From positions 171,762 through 235,761 of the forward strand of contig JACKFH010000007.1 of the NCBI GenBank assembly GCA_020632575.1: DNA of 64,000 bases, in the 5' to 3' direction. Both the position numbers and the translations under genes were made by a program. The number at the start of each line of letters is the position of its first letter. Position 1 is the first letter of the stretch. The notes beneath the pieces were generated by a model, which saw only the letters and a list, made by a program, of their open reading frames with translations, was not told where the DNA came from and made no database searches. Below, one piece after another: positions 26,366 to 34,113 of this stretch. The stretch is from Candidatus Omnitrophota bacterium. GTDB lineage: Bacteria; Hinthialibacterota; Hinthialibacteria; OLB16.

Positions 26366-27028
26366 TCAATTGTTTCCATTGCCCGAGGCTTCATAGTCAT
26401 CGGGTCGATGCAGCTTCTTCTCGGGATAGATGTCACTGGTTTTGATCGGACCAATGAACCCAAGGAAGGTCTGTGTTCGAAACATCGATTTTCCATTAAC
26501 CGGGGGAGAATGCCAGATGGGTTTGAGTGTGTCCGGGTCGGCGGCAAAAATCTCCACTCGACAATACCCCTCTTGCAGGTTGCTGGTGTAGAGGGAAATG
26601 CCGCTCAGGTTGTACGAGGTGGTGACATTGTTGGCGAACAGGATCGGGATACCAAAATTGGAGGACCAAATATCGGTGCCAACCGATTTGACATTGGCCG
26701 TAATCGCTATGTCGGCGTCCGTGACCTCCGTGACCGGGAACGCCCCCTCTTTCACCAGTTGCTGCTTGATCACGGTTTCCATGTAAGGGAACTCGGTGGG
26801 CTGCAATCCAATGATCTCGAGGAAGACCTTCTGTCCACGCAGACGGCTCCATTCCACTTTGTTCATCGCCCGCTCGATCGAAGCGGTGACCAGGTATTGC
26901 TCGGTGGCGGTTCTTCCGGAGATTTGGCTGTTGATGGTGCTGCAGCCCCCCAAGAAAAGGCCAATTATTAAGAAGAATGTAAAAAAACGGAGCGATTGCA
27001 TGAACTTTAACATTACCATAATCGGCAT
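26366..27028 (-). CDS. Lipoprotein, DUF6655-like, function unknown
   Basis: 220 aa. The N-terminal hydrophobic stretch ends in lipobox GLFLGGC, so it is a lipid-anchored envelope protein. The body begins 'RTATEQYLVTASIERAMNKV' and continues with an alternating strand/helix pattern ('EKVFLEI', 'DADIAITANVKSVGTD'), which I recall from DUF6655-type lipoproteins; the family call is from memory and moderate. Several ATGs are possible; 27028 has AAAAGGG at 9 nt, while 27001 gives a shorter signal peptide. It lies 13 nt upstream of lysA on the same strand, with no obvious functional link. Confidence 0.7.
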   Translation of the reverse strand: MPIMVMLKFMQSLRFFTFFLIIGLFLGGCSTINSQISGRTATEQYLVTASIERAMNKVEWSRLRGQKVFLEIIGLQPTEFPYMETVIKQQLVKEGAFPVTEVTDADIAITANVKSVGTDIWSSNFGIPILFANNVTTSYNLSGISLYTSNLQEGYCRVEIFAADPDTLKPIWHSPPVNGKSMFRTQTFLGFIGPIKTSDIYPEKKLHRPDDYEASGNGNN

Positions 27029-27210
27029 TTTGAAATACCCTTTTAACATCGACCCTGAACGCCCTGTGGAAGTGGGAACCCATAGATGCTAACGATTCAA
27101 GCGGCTTCGTTTGCCTTCCTTGGGGGGGAGGGTTGTGGTAAAAAGCGGGAATTCAAACGGTTCCCGGCTGGGCGGCGCGACCGATTGCGAAATCCTAGGA
27201 GGACAAGGGG

Positions 27211-27855
27211 TTGGAAGATCCAAAACTTGAAGCGGATATTAAGCGAGTCAACGAACTCATTCAGATTTGGCAAGAATACTACAGCCTGCTGCTCGCCGCT
27301 TTCGACAAAGAACGTCAGCTTCCGCCCGATGCCGACCAACGATTTCAACGGGTCAAGAATGTGGTCGCGGAGCGTCATGACCAATTCTCCGATGTAATCA
27401 AGAAAGACCATTATGTCGCCCAAAACATTCTCCAAATGGTCAAAAGAACCATTTCCATCTTCGACTTCGAAAAGGCCAGCCCAGTCGCGATCGATAAGAC
27501 CCTGATCGAATGGCATGACGCCAACCTTCTCCTCTACGAAACCCTGGGCACCCTCGAGTATGAACGCCACAAACTGGGTAAAATCTCGGAAAGCGAACTC
27601 AAAAAAGAGGAATCCAAGAAGAAACGCAAAGCGGCCATCGAAAAGATCACGGGCAACCGCGAATTGTTTCTGGTTCTGAAATACCTCCTTTACGCGGCCA
27701 TCGCCGCCGGACTCTGGTTCACATTGAAAGAACCGGCCATGAAAGTGCCGTTTGTTCGTAGCCGGGTCAACGATCTCCGCGAGATGTTTCGCTATGAGCC
27801 ACTGCCAGATTTGGGTGAGGAAGCTCCCGCACAGGAAGGCGGCGAAGGGGAATAG
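27211..27855 (+). CDS. Orphan coiled-coil protein with one membrane segment
   Basis: 214 aa that I do not recognise. Residues 1-145 are predicted helical and highly charged ('ADIKRVNELIQIWQEYYSLL', later 'SELKKEESKKKRKAAIEK'), suggesting a coiled coil. One hydrophobic segment follows at about 152-172 ('LKYLLYAAIAAGLWFTL') and the tail is acidic (PDLGEEAPAQEGGEGE). The start is TTG 27211, since a perfect AGGAGG sits 8 nt upstream and no ATG is available in frame. It precedes lpxL by 50 nt on the same strand and may be cotranscribed. Confidence 0.7.
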   Translation: MEDPKLEADIKRVNELIQIWQEYYSLLLAAFDKERQLPPDADQRFQRVKNVVAERHDQFSDVIKKDHYVAQNILQMVKRTISIFDFEKASPVAIDKTLIEWHDANLLLYETLGTLEYERHKLGKISESELKKEESKKKRKAAIEKITGNRELFLVLKYLLYAAIAAGLWFTLKEPAMKVPFVRSRVNDLREMFRYEPLPDLGEEAPAQEGGEGE

Positions 27856-27905
27856 GTCTGCCTTAGTTGCCGATTCGTCTCCCTTTTCCCAAAGGATTCC
27901 ATTGA

Positions 27906-28778
27906 ATGGAGACCCTTGCTCGCGGTGTCGTCTGGATCATTCAAAGGTTATCGCTATCGACTATTCGCCGTTCGGGCCGGTTTCTAGGCCTCGTATTCTA
28001 TCGCCTCGCAAGGTCTCGTCGTCAGACCGCCCATTCCAATCTCGACTTGGCCTACGGCGACTCCCTCTCGGCCAAGGAAAAACAGGAAATCGCAAAGAGC
28101 TCTTTCATCAATTTGGCGACCATGGCGCTTGAGTTCTGCTGGATGCCGGCCTGTCCCTATAAGACCGAGGAAATCATCCACATTGAGAATCCCGAAACGA
28201 TTTTTGAAGCCTACAAACAAGAGAAGGGACTGATCGTCCTCGTTCCCCACATGGGGAACTGGGAAATCGAGTCGAGATGGTTCTCGGCCAACGGCATTGT
28301 CGCCAACATCGTGAGCCGTTCCCAAAAACAACCCTGGGTGAATCGTTTGGTGCGTGAGATTCGAGCGGTGAACAATGTCCACGAGATCGACAAGCGAAAT
28401 GCCTTGAAGGCCATTCTTTCGGCCCTCCGCCGTAAGGAAGCGGTGGTCATGCTGATCGATCAGCACAGTCGGAAAGAGGCGGTCATCACCGAGTTTTTCG
28501 GAAAACCGGCCATGACCACCGCGTCATCCGCTCTGCTCGCCCAAAGGACTGGCTGCGTGGTGATGGTCGGAGCCTGTTTCCGTTGTAAGGATGGTCGTTT
28601 CGGAGGGGCCTTCTCCGACCCCATCACAACCCAAAACACCGGCGATCGCGAGAAAGACCTTCAGGAAAACACCCAACGGTATGTCATGGAAATTGAAAAA
28701 TTCGTTCGTAAGCATCCGGGCGATTGGATGTGGATGCACCGAAGATGGCGGGTCTCCGGGGAAAAGTCATCTGCTTGA
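27906..28778 (+). CDS. LpxL/HtrB-type lipid A acyltransferase
   Basis: 290 aa inner-membrane-associated enzyme that transfers a secondary acyl chain to lipid A precursors. The catalytic HX4E motif is HMGNWE (His115, Glu120), followed by 'LIDQHSRKEAVITEFFGKPA' and the conserved 'WMWMHRRWR' near the C-terminus. Length (about 300 aa) is normal. AAAGGA stands about 9 nt before the ATG. Its presence implies that the organism makes LPS or a related lipid A. Convergent or tandem partners for lipid A synthesis are not in the window. Confidence 0.9.
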   Translation: METLARGVVWIIQRLSLSTIRRSGRFLGLVFYRLARSRRQTAHSNLDLAYGDSLSAKEKQEIAKSSFINLATMALEFCWMPACPYKTEEIIHIENPETIFEAYKQEKGLIVLVPHMGNWEIESRWFSANGIVANIVSRSQKQPWVNRLVREIRAVNNVHEIDKRNALKAILSALRRKEAVVMLIDQHSRKEAVITEFFGKPAMTTASSALLAQRTGCVVMVGACFRCKDGRFGGAFSDPITTQNTGDREKDLQENTQRYVMEIEKFVRKHPGDWMWMHRRWRVSGEKSSA

Positions 28779-28967
28779 CACCCTTTGGGTTCGTATCGAT
28801 ACTCGGCCCCCTTGAGCCTGGCGCTCCGATCGAGTTAGATGAACCCATTCGATCGAATCCATTTCGATTTCAACTCCGGTTGCCTTCTATCGTGTCTGAG
28901 ATAAGGGCTTTTTCACGAAAGCCCGGCAATCTCCCTACGACCGGATCGAATAAGGAGGATAGTTTCA

Positions 28968-29705
28968 ATGCGTCACTTGTTTGCGATTTGCGCGGTATCC
29001 GCCCTCATGGCCATCACCGTCCAAGCGGGAACCATCAAAGGGAAAGTCTCTTTCGAGGGAACCCCGCCCCCGGAAAAAAGCATCACCGAGGCCATGAAAT
29101 CCGACCCAAACTGTGCGGCTCTCCATGCCAATGGACCCGAGGTGATGACCGAGCACTATGTGGTCGGCGAGGATGGGGGACTCAAATGGGTTTTTGTCCG
29201 AATCACCGAGGGTCTGGAAGGCCAGAAATTCGACCCGCCCAAGGAATCGGTTCTTCTCGATCAGGAGGGCTGTCTTTACAAACCTCATGTCTTCGGCATC
29301 CAAACCGGCCAAGACCTGATCATCCGGAACAGCGACGCCACGCTTCACAATGTTCACATCATTCCCGGCCGAGATAGCAAGAACCCCGAAATGAACAAAG
29401 GGATGCCATTCAAGATGGACCTTCCCCCCATGCAATTCGAGTATCCCGAGGTTCCGCTTCGTTTCAAATGCGATGTGCACCGGTGGATGTTCGCCTACTG
29501 CAACATTGTCGATCATCCTTTCTTCGACACCACCGATGAGACGGGAAGTTTTGAAATCAAAGATGTTCCGCCCGGAGACTACACCCTTTCGTTCTGGCAC
29601 AAGAAAATGCAGGATCACCCGGTCAAAGTGACTGTTCCGGCCGAGGGCGAGGTTGAGGTCAATTTCACCTTCACGGAAGACATGGTCCCATCGAGGGATC
29701 GCTAA
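28968..29705 (+). CDS. Periplasmic cupredoxin-like protein with carboxypeptidase-regulatory-like domain
   Basis: 245 aa with a signal peptide (1-20, TVQAG). Residues 22-175 look like the plastocyanin-type 'methylamine utilization' domain: 'IQTGQDLIIRNSDATLHNVH' (His127/130) and 'FKCDVHRWM' (Cys168, His171, Met174) would make a type-1 copper site. The C-terminal part (about 185-240, 'TDETGSFEIKDVPPGDYTLSF') is a carboxypeptidase regulatory-like beta sandwich. AAGGAGG is 9 nt upstream. It heads the cytochrome oxidase cluster, so it may be an electron carrier or copper-handling protein for that oxidase (inference). Confidence 0.78.
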   Translation: MRHLFAICAVSALMAITVQAGTIKGKVSFEGTPPPEKSITEAMKSDPNCAALHANGPEVMTEHYVVGEDGGLKWVFVRITEGLEGQKFDPPKESVLLDQEGCLYKPHVFGIQTGQDLIIRNSDATLHNVHIIPGRDSKNPEMNKGMPFKMDLPPMQFEYPEVPLRFKCDVHRWMFAYCNIVDHPFFDTTDETGSFEIKDVPPGDYTLSFWHKKMQDHPVKVTVPAEGEVEVNFTFTEDMVPSRDR

Positions 29706-29733
29706 GCGAATCCGAAAGACGATGAAATCCTGA

Positions 29734-29767
29734 CAAGGTGTCGGCCGACTCCCCGGTCGACACCTTG
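29734..29767. other. Strong hairpin between the cupredoxin-like gene and coxI
   Basis: CAAGGTGTCG and CGACACCTTG form ten perfect pairs, extended by GCCG/CGGT to a 14-bp stem with loop ACTCCC. Only GATTTGG follows, so it is a weak terminator at best; it may stabilise mRNA ends or set the expression ratio of the two genes. Confidence 0.6.
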
Positions 29768-29794
29768 ATTTGGTTTAACACCTGAAGAAAACGC

Positions 29795-31543
29795 ATGACC
29801 CCATCGGAAAAAAGCGCTCATTCTAAACCTTTGCCGTTTTGGAAGAGATACATTTTCTCAACCGACCACAAGGTGATCGGCATCCAGTATGGCGTCACCG
29901 CGCTCATTTTCCTATTCATCGGATTCCTCCTCATGATGTTCATGCGCTGGTCGATCGCCTTTCCGGGGAGACCCTTGCCGGAATGGGCCGCCGCGCTGCT
30001 TGGACCAAACTCGACTTCGGGGATTTTCGGCCCCGAATTTTACAACCAACTCGGCGCCATGCATGGAACCATCATGATCTTCCTCGGCGTGGTCCCCCTC
30101 GCGGTCGGAGGGTTCGGAAACTACGTGGTGCCCCTTCAAATCGGGGCCCCGGACATGGCCTTTCCCAAGATCAACATGATGAGCTATTGGGCGTTCCTGA
30201 CCGGCGGGTTGCTCATGTTGTTCAGTTTCTTCATCGAGGGGGGCGCGGCGAAATCGGGTTGGACCGCCTATCCTCCCTTAGCCGTTCTCGACGCCGACTC
30301 CGGACAGACAATTTGGCTGGTTGGGATGGTCTTTCTGATCACCTCCTCGTTGTTGGGAGCGATCAACTTCATTGTCACCATCATCCAATTGCGCGCGCCG
30401 GGGCTCACCTGGATGCGGCTTCCCTTCTTTGTCTGGTCGGAATTGGTCACCGCGTTCATCCTACTGCTGGCCTTTCCACCGCTCGAGGCGGCTGGCGTTC
30501 TTCAACTCATGGACCGAATCGCCGACACGAATTTCTTCATGCCCAGCGGCCTGGTGGTCAGCGGCGAGATCCGTGAGGCCGCCGGCGGGGGGAGCCCCCT
30601 TCTGTGGCAACACCTCTTCTGGTTTCTGGGGCATCCCGAGGTTTATGTGCTGATCCTCCCCGCGCTTGGAATCGTGGCCGAAATCATCGCCAACAACTCG
30701 CGGAAGCCTCTCTGGGGTTATCGTTCCATGGTCTATTCCAGCCTCTTTCTCGGATTCATGTCCTTTGTGGTCTGGTCGCACCACATGTACCTGACGGGGA
30801 TGGGATCGGTGATGAACGCCTTTTTTCAGACGACCACCATGATCATCTCCATCCCCTCGGTCATTATTCTCAGCGCCCTCATTCTCTCTCTTTGGGGAGG
30901 TTCGATCCGGTTCACTGTCCCAATGCTCTTCGCCGTGGCATTCCTCCCGATGTTCGGCATTGGCGGGCTCACAGGATTGCCACTGGGAATTTCGACCTCC
31001 GACATCCACCTCCACGACACTTATTACGTGATCGGACACTTTCACTATGTCGTCGCGCCCGGGGTGATCTTTGGCCTCTTCGGAGGGATCTATTACTGGT
31101 TCCCGAAAGCGACCGGCCGAAAGATGGGCACGGTCCTGGGGCATTTGCATTTCTGGCCGACCCTCATCTGCATGAATGTCATCTTCATGCCGATGTTCAT
31201 CCAAGGACTGGCCGGGGTTTCCCGACGACTCTACGATGGCGGCAGCGCCTACGCTCACGCCCAACCCGTTCTGCATTGGAATGCGGTGATCTCGATGGCC
31301 GCCTGGACCATGGCGATCGCGCAGATCCCCTTTATCCTGAACTTTTTTGGCAGCATCTTTTTCGGGAAGAAAGTGGAGAGCAACCCATGGGAGGCCACCA
31401 CTCTCGAGTGGACTGCCGCGCCCTCGCCTCCGCCTCATGGAAACTTTCCGGAAATCCCGACTGTTTATTGCGGACCGTATGAATACAGTCAGCCGAATTC
31501 CGAAACCGACTTCCATCCTCAGAATCAACCGGTGGAGGCATAG
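29795..31543 (+). CDS. ctaD: Cytochrome c oxidase subunit I
   Basis: 582 aa, 12 membrane helices. 'STDHKVIGIQYG' at the N-terminus and 'GHPEVYVLILPALGIVAE' with the CuB histidine, its cross-linked tyrosine and the Glu of an A1-type proton channel are intact, as are 'VWSHHMYLTGM' and 'GHFHYVVAPGV' (haem a3/a ligands). It reduces O2 to water and pumps protons. The C-terminal tail (from about 545) is hydrophilic and Pro-rich. It is the first oxidase subunit in a I-III-IV-small-small-II order. The ribosome binding site is weak (GAAGAAAACGC). Confidence 0.95.
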   Translation: MTPSEKSAHSKPLPFWKRYIFSTDHKVIGIQYGVTALIFLFIGFLLMMFMRWSIAFPGRPLPEWAAALLGPNSTSGIFGPEFYNQLGAMHGTIMIFLGVVPLAVGGFGNYVVPLQIGAPDMAFPKINMMSYWAFLTGGLLMLFSFFIEGGAAKSGWTAYPPLAVLDADSGQTIWLVGMVFLITSSLLGAINFIVTIIQLRAPGLTWMRLPFFVWSELVTAFILLLAFPPLEAAGVLQLMDRIADTNFFMPSGLVVSGEIREAAGGGSPLLWQHLFWFLGHPEVYVLILPALGIVAEIIANNSRKPLWGYRSMVYSSLFLGFMSFVVWSHHMYLTGMGSVMNAFFQTTTMIISIPSVIILSALILSLWGGSIRFTVPMLFAVAFLPMFGIGGLTGLPLGISTSDIHLHDTYYVIGHFHYVVAPGVIFGLFGGIYYWFPKATGRKMGTVLGHLHFWPTLICMNVIFMPMFIQGLAGVSRRLYDGGSAYAHAQPVLHWNAVISMAAWTMAIAQIPFILNFFGSIFFGKKVESNPWEATTLEWTAAPSPPPHGNFPEIPTVYCGPYEYSQPNSETDFHPQNQPVEA

Positions 31544-31552
31544 AGAAGGAAG

Positions 31553-32152
31553 ATGTCCACAGCCGAGATCCAATACATCGAGACGCCTCGCCCCGACACC
31601 GGCCTGACCAATGGCAAGATCGGGATTTGGCTCTTTCTCGCATCGGAGGTCATGCTCTTCGGCGCGTTGTTTTCGGCATACGTTCTTTTGAGGGTGGGAG
31701 CGGAGACCTGGCCGATGGGTCGGGATGTCCTGAACATCTGGTTGGCCTTGGTGAACACGGTGGTGTTGATCACTTCGAGCGTCACCATGGTTCTCGCCTG
31801 GGCCGCTCTGATGAAAAACAATTATAGCGAGCATAAGAAGTTTCTGGCGCTCACCTTTCTATGCGGCCTCATCTTCCTGGGGATCAAGGCGGTCGAATAC
31901 GGACAAAAATTCTCGCATGACCTGTTTCCCTCGACCAACAATTTTCTGGCAATCTATTTTGTTCTGACCGGCCTGCATGGTTTGCATGTGCTGGGCGGGA
32001 TGATTGTGATGCTTTACTTCCTTTTGTTCGGAAGGAAAAACTGGGTTGAGAGACCGAAGATGTATACGAATCGGATCGAGAACACCGGACTTTATTGGCA
32101 CTTTGTCGACCTGGTCTGGATCTTTCTGTTTCCAGTGCTTTATTTGTTGTGA
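31553..32152 (+). CDS. ctaE: Cytochrome c oxidase subunit III
   Basis: 199 aa with five membrane helices, the short bacterial form. 'GIWLFLASEVMLFGALFSAY' is the family's lead helix and 'VLTGLHGLHVLGGMIVM' plus 'TGLYWHFVDLVWIFLFPVLY' are its conserved later helices. It stabilises subunit I's active site and supports proton entry. AGAAGGAAG overlaps the space just before the ATG, 9 nt after subunit I's stop, so the two are translated together. Confidence 0.94.
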   Translation: MSTAEIQYIETPRPDTGLTNGKIGIWLFLASEVMLFGALFSAYVLLRVGAETWPMGRDVLNIWLALVNTVVLITSSVTMVLAWAALMKNNYSEHKKFLALTFLCGLIFLGIKAVEYGQKFSHDLFPSTNNFLAIYFVLTGLHGLHVLGGMIVMLYFLLFGRKNWVERPKMYTNRIENTGLYWHFVDLVWIFLFPVLYLL

Positions 32153-32164
32153 AAGGCGACTAGC

Positions 32165-32536
32165 ATGGATCAAGAAACCCTAAGCGTCGAAGAGGTCAAC
32201 CGCCATGTGAAACTCTATCTCGGAGTCTTCGCCGCGTTGCTCGTTCTGACCGCGATCACTGTCACCGTGGCTTTTGTCGATCTAGGCCATGGGACAAACA
32301 TTGGAGTCGCCCTGCTGATCGCGACCGCGAAGGCCTCTTTGGTGGGGTTGTTCTTCATGCATTTGAAGTGGGAGCGGAAGAGCCTACATGGCCTGCTTTT
32401 GCTCACTTTCTTCTTCTTCGCGGGGATGATCGGGTTGACAGTCGGCGGGTATTGGGACACCCCGAATGGGACGGTGCACGATCGAACCCCGGTTGAAATC
32501 CAGGCGATTCATCACCAATCTGAAAGATCGGAATGA
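32165..32536 (+). CDS. Cytochrome c oxidase subunit IV (bacterial, CtaF/CyoD-like)
   Basis: 123 aa with three membrane helices. 'HVKLYLGVFAALLVLTAITV' and 'AKASLVGLFFMHLKWERKS' are the typical pattern of the prokaryotic cytochrome c oxidase subunit IV family; the FMHLKWE motif is especially characteristic. The tail is short and polar. It starts 12 nt after subunit III and belongs to the same transcript. It is an accessory subunit that assists assembly around subunit I and III. Confidence 0.88.
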   Translation: MDQETLSVEEVNRHVKLYLGVFAALLVLTAITVTVAFVDLGHGTNIGVALLIATAKASLVGLFFMHLKWERKSLHGLLLLTFFFFAGMIGLTVGGYWDTPNGTVHDRTPVEIQAIHHQSERSE

Positions 32537-32552
32537 AGGGAGGATTCGAATC

Positions 32553-32765
32553 ATGTCTCTGAGAGTTTTTCATCTCATCTTCATTTCCCTATCGGTTGTG
32601 GTTTGTCTATTCACCGGCGGGTGGGGTTATTGGGCGAGCCGGACCGATGGTCAGACACAATTCCTGGTTGTGGCCTTTTGCGGCTTCCTGGGGGCCATTT
32701 GGCTCTCCTATTATGGGTTCCGGGCGTATTCCAAACTCTTTGGCCATCGAGGCGGACATGCTTAG
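32553..32765 (+). CDS. Small two-helix membrane protein of the oxidase operon
   Basis: 70 aa. Two hydrophobic helices ('LIFISLSVVVCLFTGGWGYW' and 'FLVVAFCGFLGAIWLSYYG') are joined by a short polar loop, and the tail is basic. The start at ATG 32553 follows GGGAGGA by 8 nt; the longer upstream frame lies inside subunit IV. I do not recognise the family. Position between subunits IV and II suggests an oxidase assembly factor or accessory subunit (inference). Its last codons overlap the next gene's start by 8 nt. Confidence 0.72.
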   Translation: MSLRVFHLIFISLSVVVCLFTGGWGYWASRTDGQTQFLVVAFCGFLGAIWLSYYGFRAYSKLFGHRGGHA

Positions 32766-33012
32766 ATTTCTTTCGTTTCTCATTTTCCTTTCTTTCGGGA
32801 CACTCGCCGAATCGGCGCTCGGGTGCGCGGTTTGTTTTGGAGCCGAGGGGCATGCGATGACTGAGGGGATGAATATGGGGATCCTGGTCCTCCTCGGTTT
32901 TATTGTCACCGTCTTGGGTGGGTTCGCCGCTTTCATCGGGTATCTGATGTACCGTTCGAACCATCCGCTGGAAATAGCCTCGGAGATCTCAGGGTCGAGT
33001 TTTGGGAACTGA
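32758..33012 (+). CDS. Small exported/membrane protein with CAVC motif, oxidase operon
   Basis: 84 aa. A signal-like N-terminal helix ends at 'ESALGCAVCFGAEG', leaving a CxxC pair exposed outside the membrane, followed by a second helix (about 43-65) and a short polar tail. The ATG at 32758 overlaps the previous gene's end, so translation is coupled. The paired cysteines in the periplasm next to an oxidase suggest copper delivery or thiol redox during CuA/CuB assembly; that is inference. I do not know a named family. Confidence 0.7.
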   Translation: MLRFLSFLIFLSFGTLAESALGCAVCFGAEGHAMTEGMNMGILVLLGFIVTVLGGFAAFIGYLMYRSNHPLEIASEISGSSFGN

Positions 33013-33030
33013 GGATCCGGTTGAAAGATC

Positions 33031-33885
33031 ATGATTGAACTGCTCCACAAACTCGGCCTCCCGCTCAACGCTTCCGCACATGGAGGGGAAATCGACGCCA
33101 CACTGGGATGGCTGCATCTTCTCATGTTCGCCTTGTTCATCGGGTGGAGCCTTGTCTTTCTCTTCATCCTTTGGCGCTTCAGGAGATCGAGAAACCCACA
33201 GGCCAGTTATGTCGGGGTCAAGAACCATTCGATATCTCTGAGCATCGAGGTGGTTGTCGCTTTGGCTGAGGCGGGGATTCTGATTCTGCTCTCGATCCCG
33301 CTCTGGGCCGAACGGGTGAACCAAATGCCGACCGATGAGAACCGTGTCGAGGTCCGCGTGGTGGCCCAACAGTTCGCATGGAACATGCATTACCCCGGTC
33401 CGGATGGTCTGTTTGGAACCACCTCGCCGGACATGATTTCTCAAACCAACCCTATCGGTCTCGATCGCGATAGCCCGAACGCCGCCGATGACATTGTCAG
33501 CATCAACTGGCTCTACCTGCCCAAGGGAAGACCCGCGGTCCTGCATCTTTCCAGCATGGATGTGATCCACAGTTTCTCTCTTCCCGAGATGCGGGTGAAA
33601 CAGGACTGCATCCCCGGGATGAGCGTCCCCATCTGGTTCGAGCCGACTCTGACCACCGAGGAGATGCGGGACATGAAGGTGGCGATGGGGGATTGGGAGG
33701 AGGACAAGAAAGCCTTCCTCAACTACGAGATCGCCTGCGCCCAACTCTGCGGGCTCGGCCACTATCAGATGCGCGGGTTCATGGAAGTGATGGAGCCGGA
33801 GGCGTTTGATCAGTGGGTCGAGACCGAATCGGCCAAGGCTCAGGAGAGCGGTTCGGGCGAAGAGGATTTTGGGGAATTTGAGTAA
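33031..33885 (+). CDS. ctaC: Cytochrome c oxidase subunit II
   Basis: 284 aa. Two membrane helices (about 26-52 and 76-98) precede a periplasmic cupredoxin domain. The CuA ligands are present: His in 'SSMDVIHSFSLP' and the CxxxCxxxHxxM block 'CAQLCGLGHYQM'. The commonly conserved Glu next to the first Cys is Gln here. There is no C-terminal haem c domain, so the enzyme is aa3-type rather than caa3. It accepts electrons from a cytochrome c or cupredoxin and passes them to subunit I. It is unusual in lying last in the operon. Confidence 0.94.
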   Translation: MIELLHKLGLPLNASAHGGEIDATLGWLHLLMFALFIGWSLVFLFILWRFRRSRNPQASYVGVKNHSISLSIEVVVALAEAGILILLSIPLWAERVNQMPTDENRVEVRVVAQQFAWNMHYPGPDGLFGTTSPDMISQTNPIGLDRDSPNAADDIVSINWLYLPKGRPAVLHLSSMDVIHSFSLPEMRVKQDCIPGMSVPIWFEPTLTTEEMRDMKVAMGDWEEDKKAFLNYEIACAQLCGLGHYQMRGFMEVMEPEAFDQWVETESAKAQESGSGEEDFGEFE

Positions 33886-34113
33886 CGGAATTCGCTTCGG
33901 ATTCGAGTCCCCAACGCTAGGATTGAGATCCCCCCCGCCCCGAACACTTCTCCCCCGCATCCCTTCCCTAACCCGCAATTTCCTTCACAATGAACCTTTC
34001 ATCCTCCAGCGCCGTTTCCCAAAGAGATTCGATGAGTTTGTTCTCGGGATGCTTTTTGTTGGAGGGCGGAAAACCGAATCTCAGTTGAGGTCAGGAATCC
34101 TTTTACCGTATTC

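Noticed and set aside
28905..28922. GGGCTTT/AAAGCCC hairpin upstream of the cupredoxin-like gene as a terminator or riboswitch
   Set aside because: There is no T-run and no recognisable aptamer; seven pairs could be chance.
30461..31834. Long minus-strand open frame opposite cytochrome oxidase I/III
   Set aside because: It is the shadow of a conserved membrane protein; translation is His/Asp-rich and has no fold.
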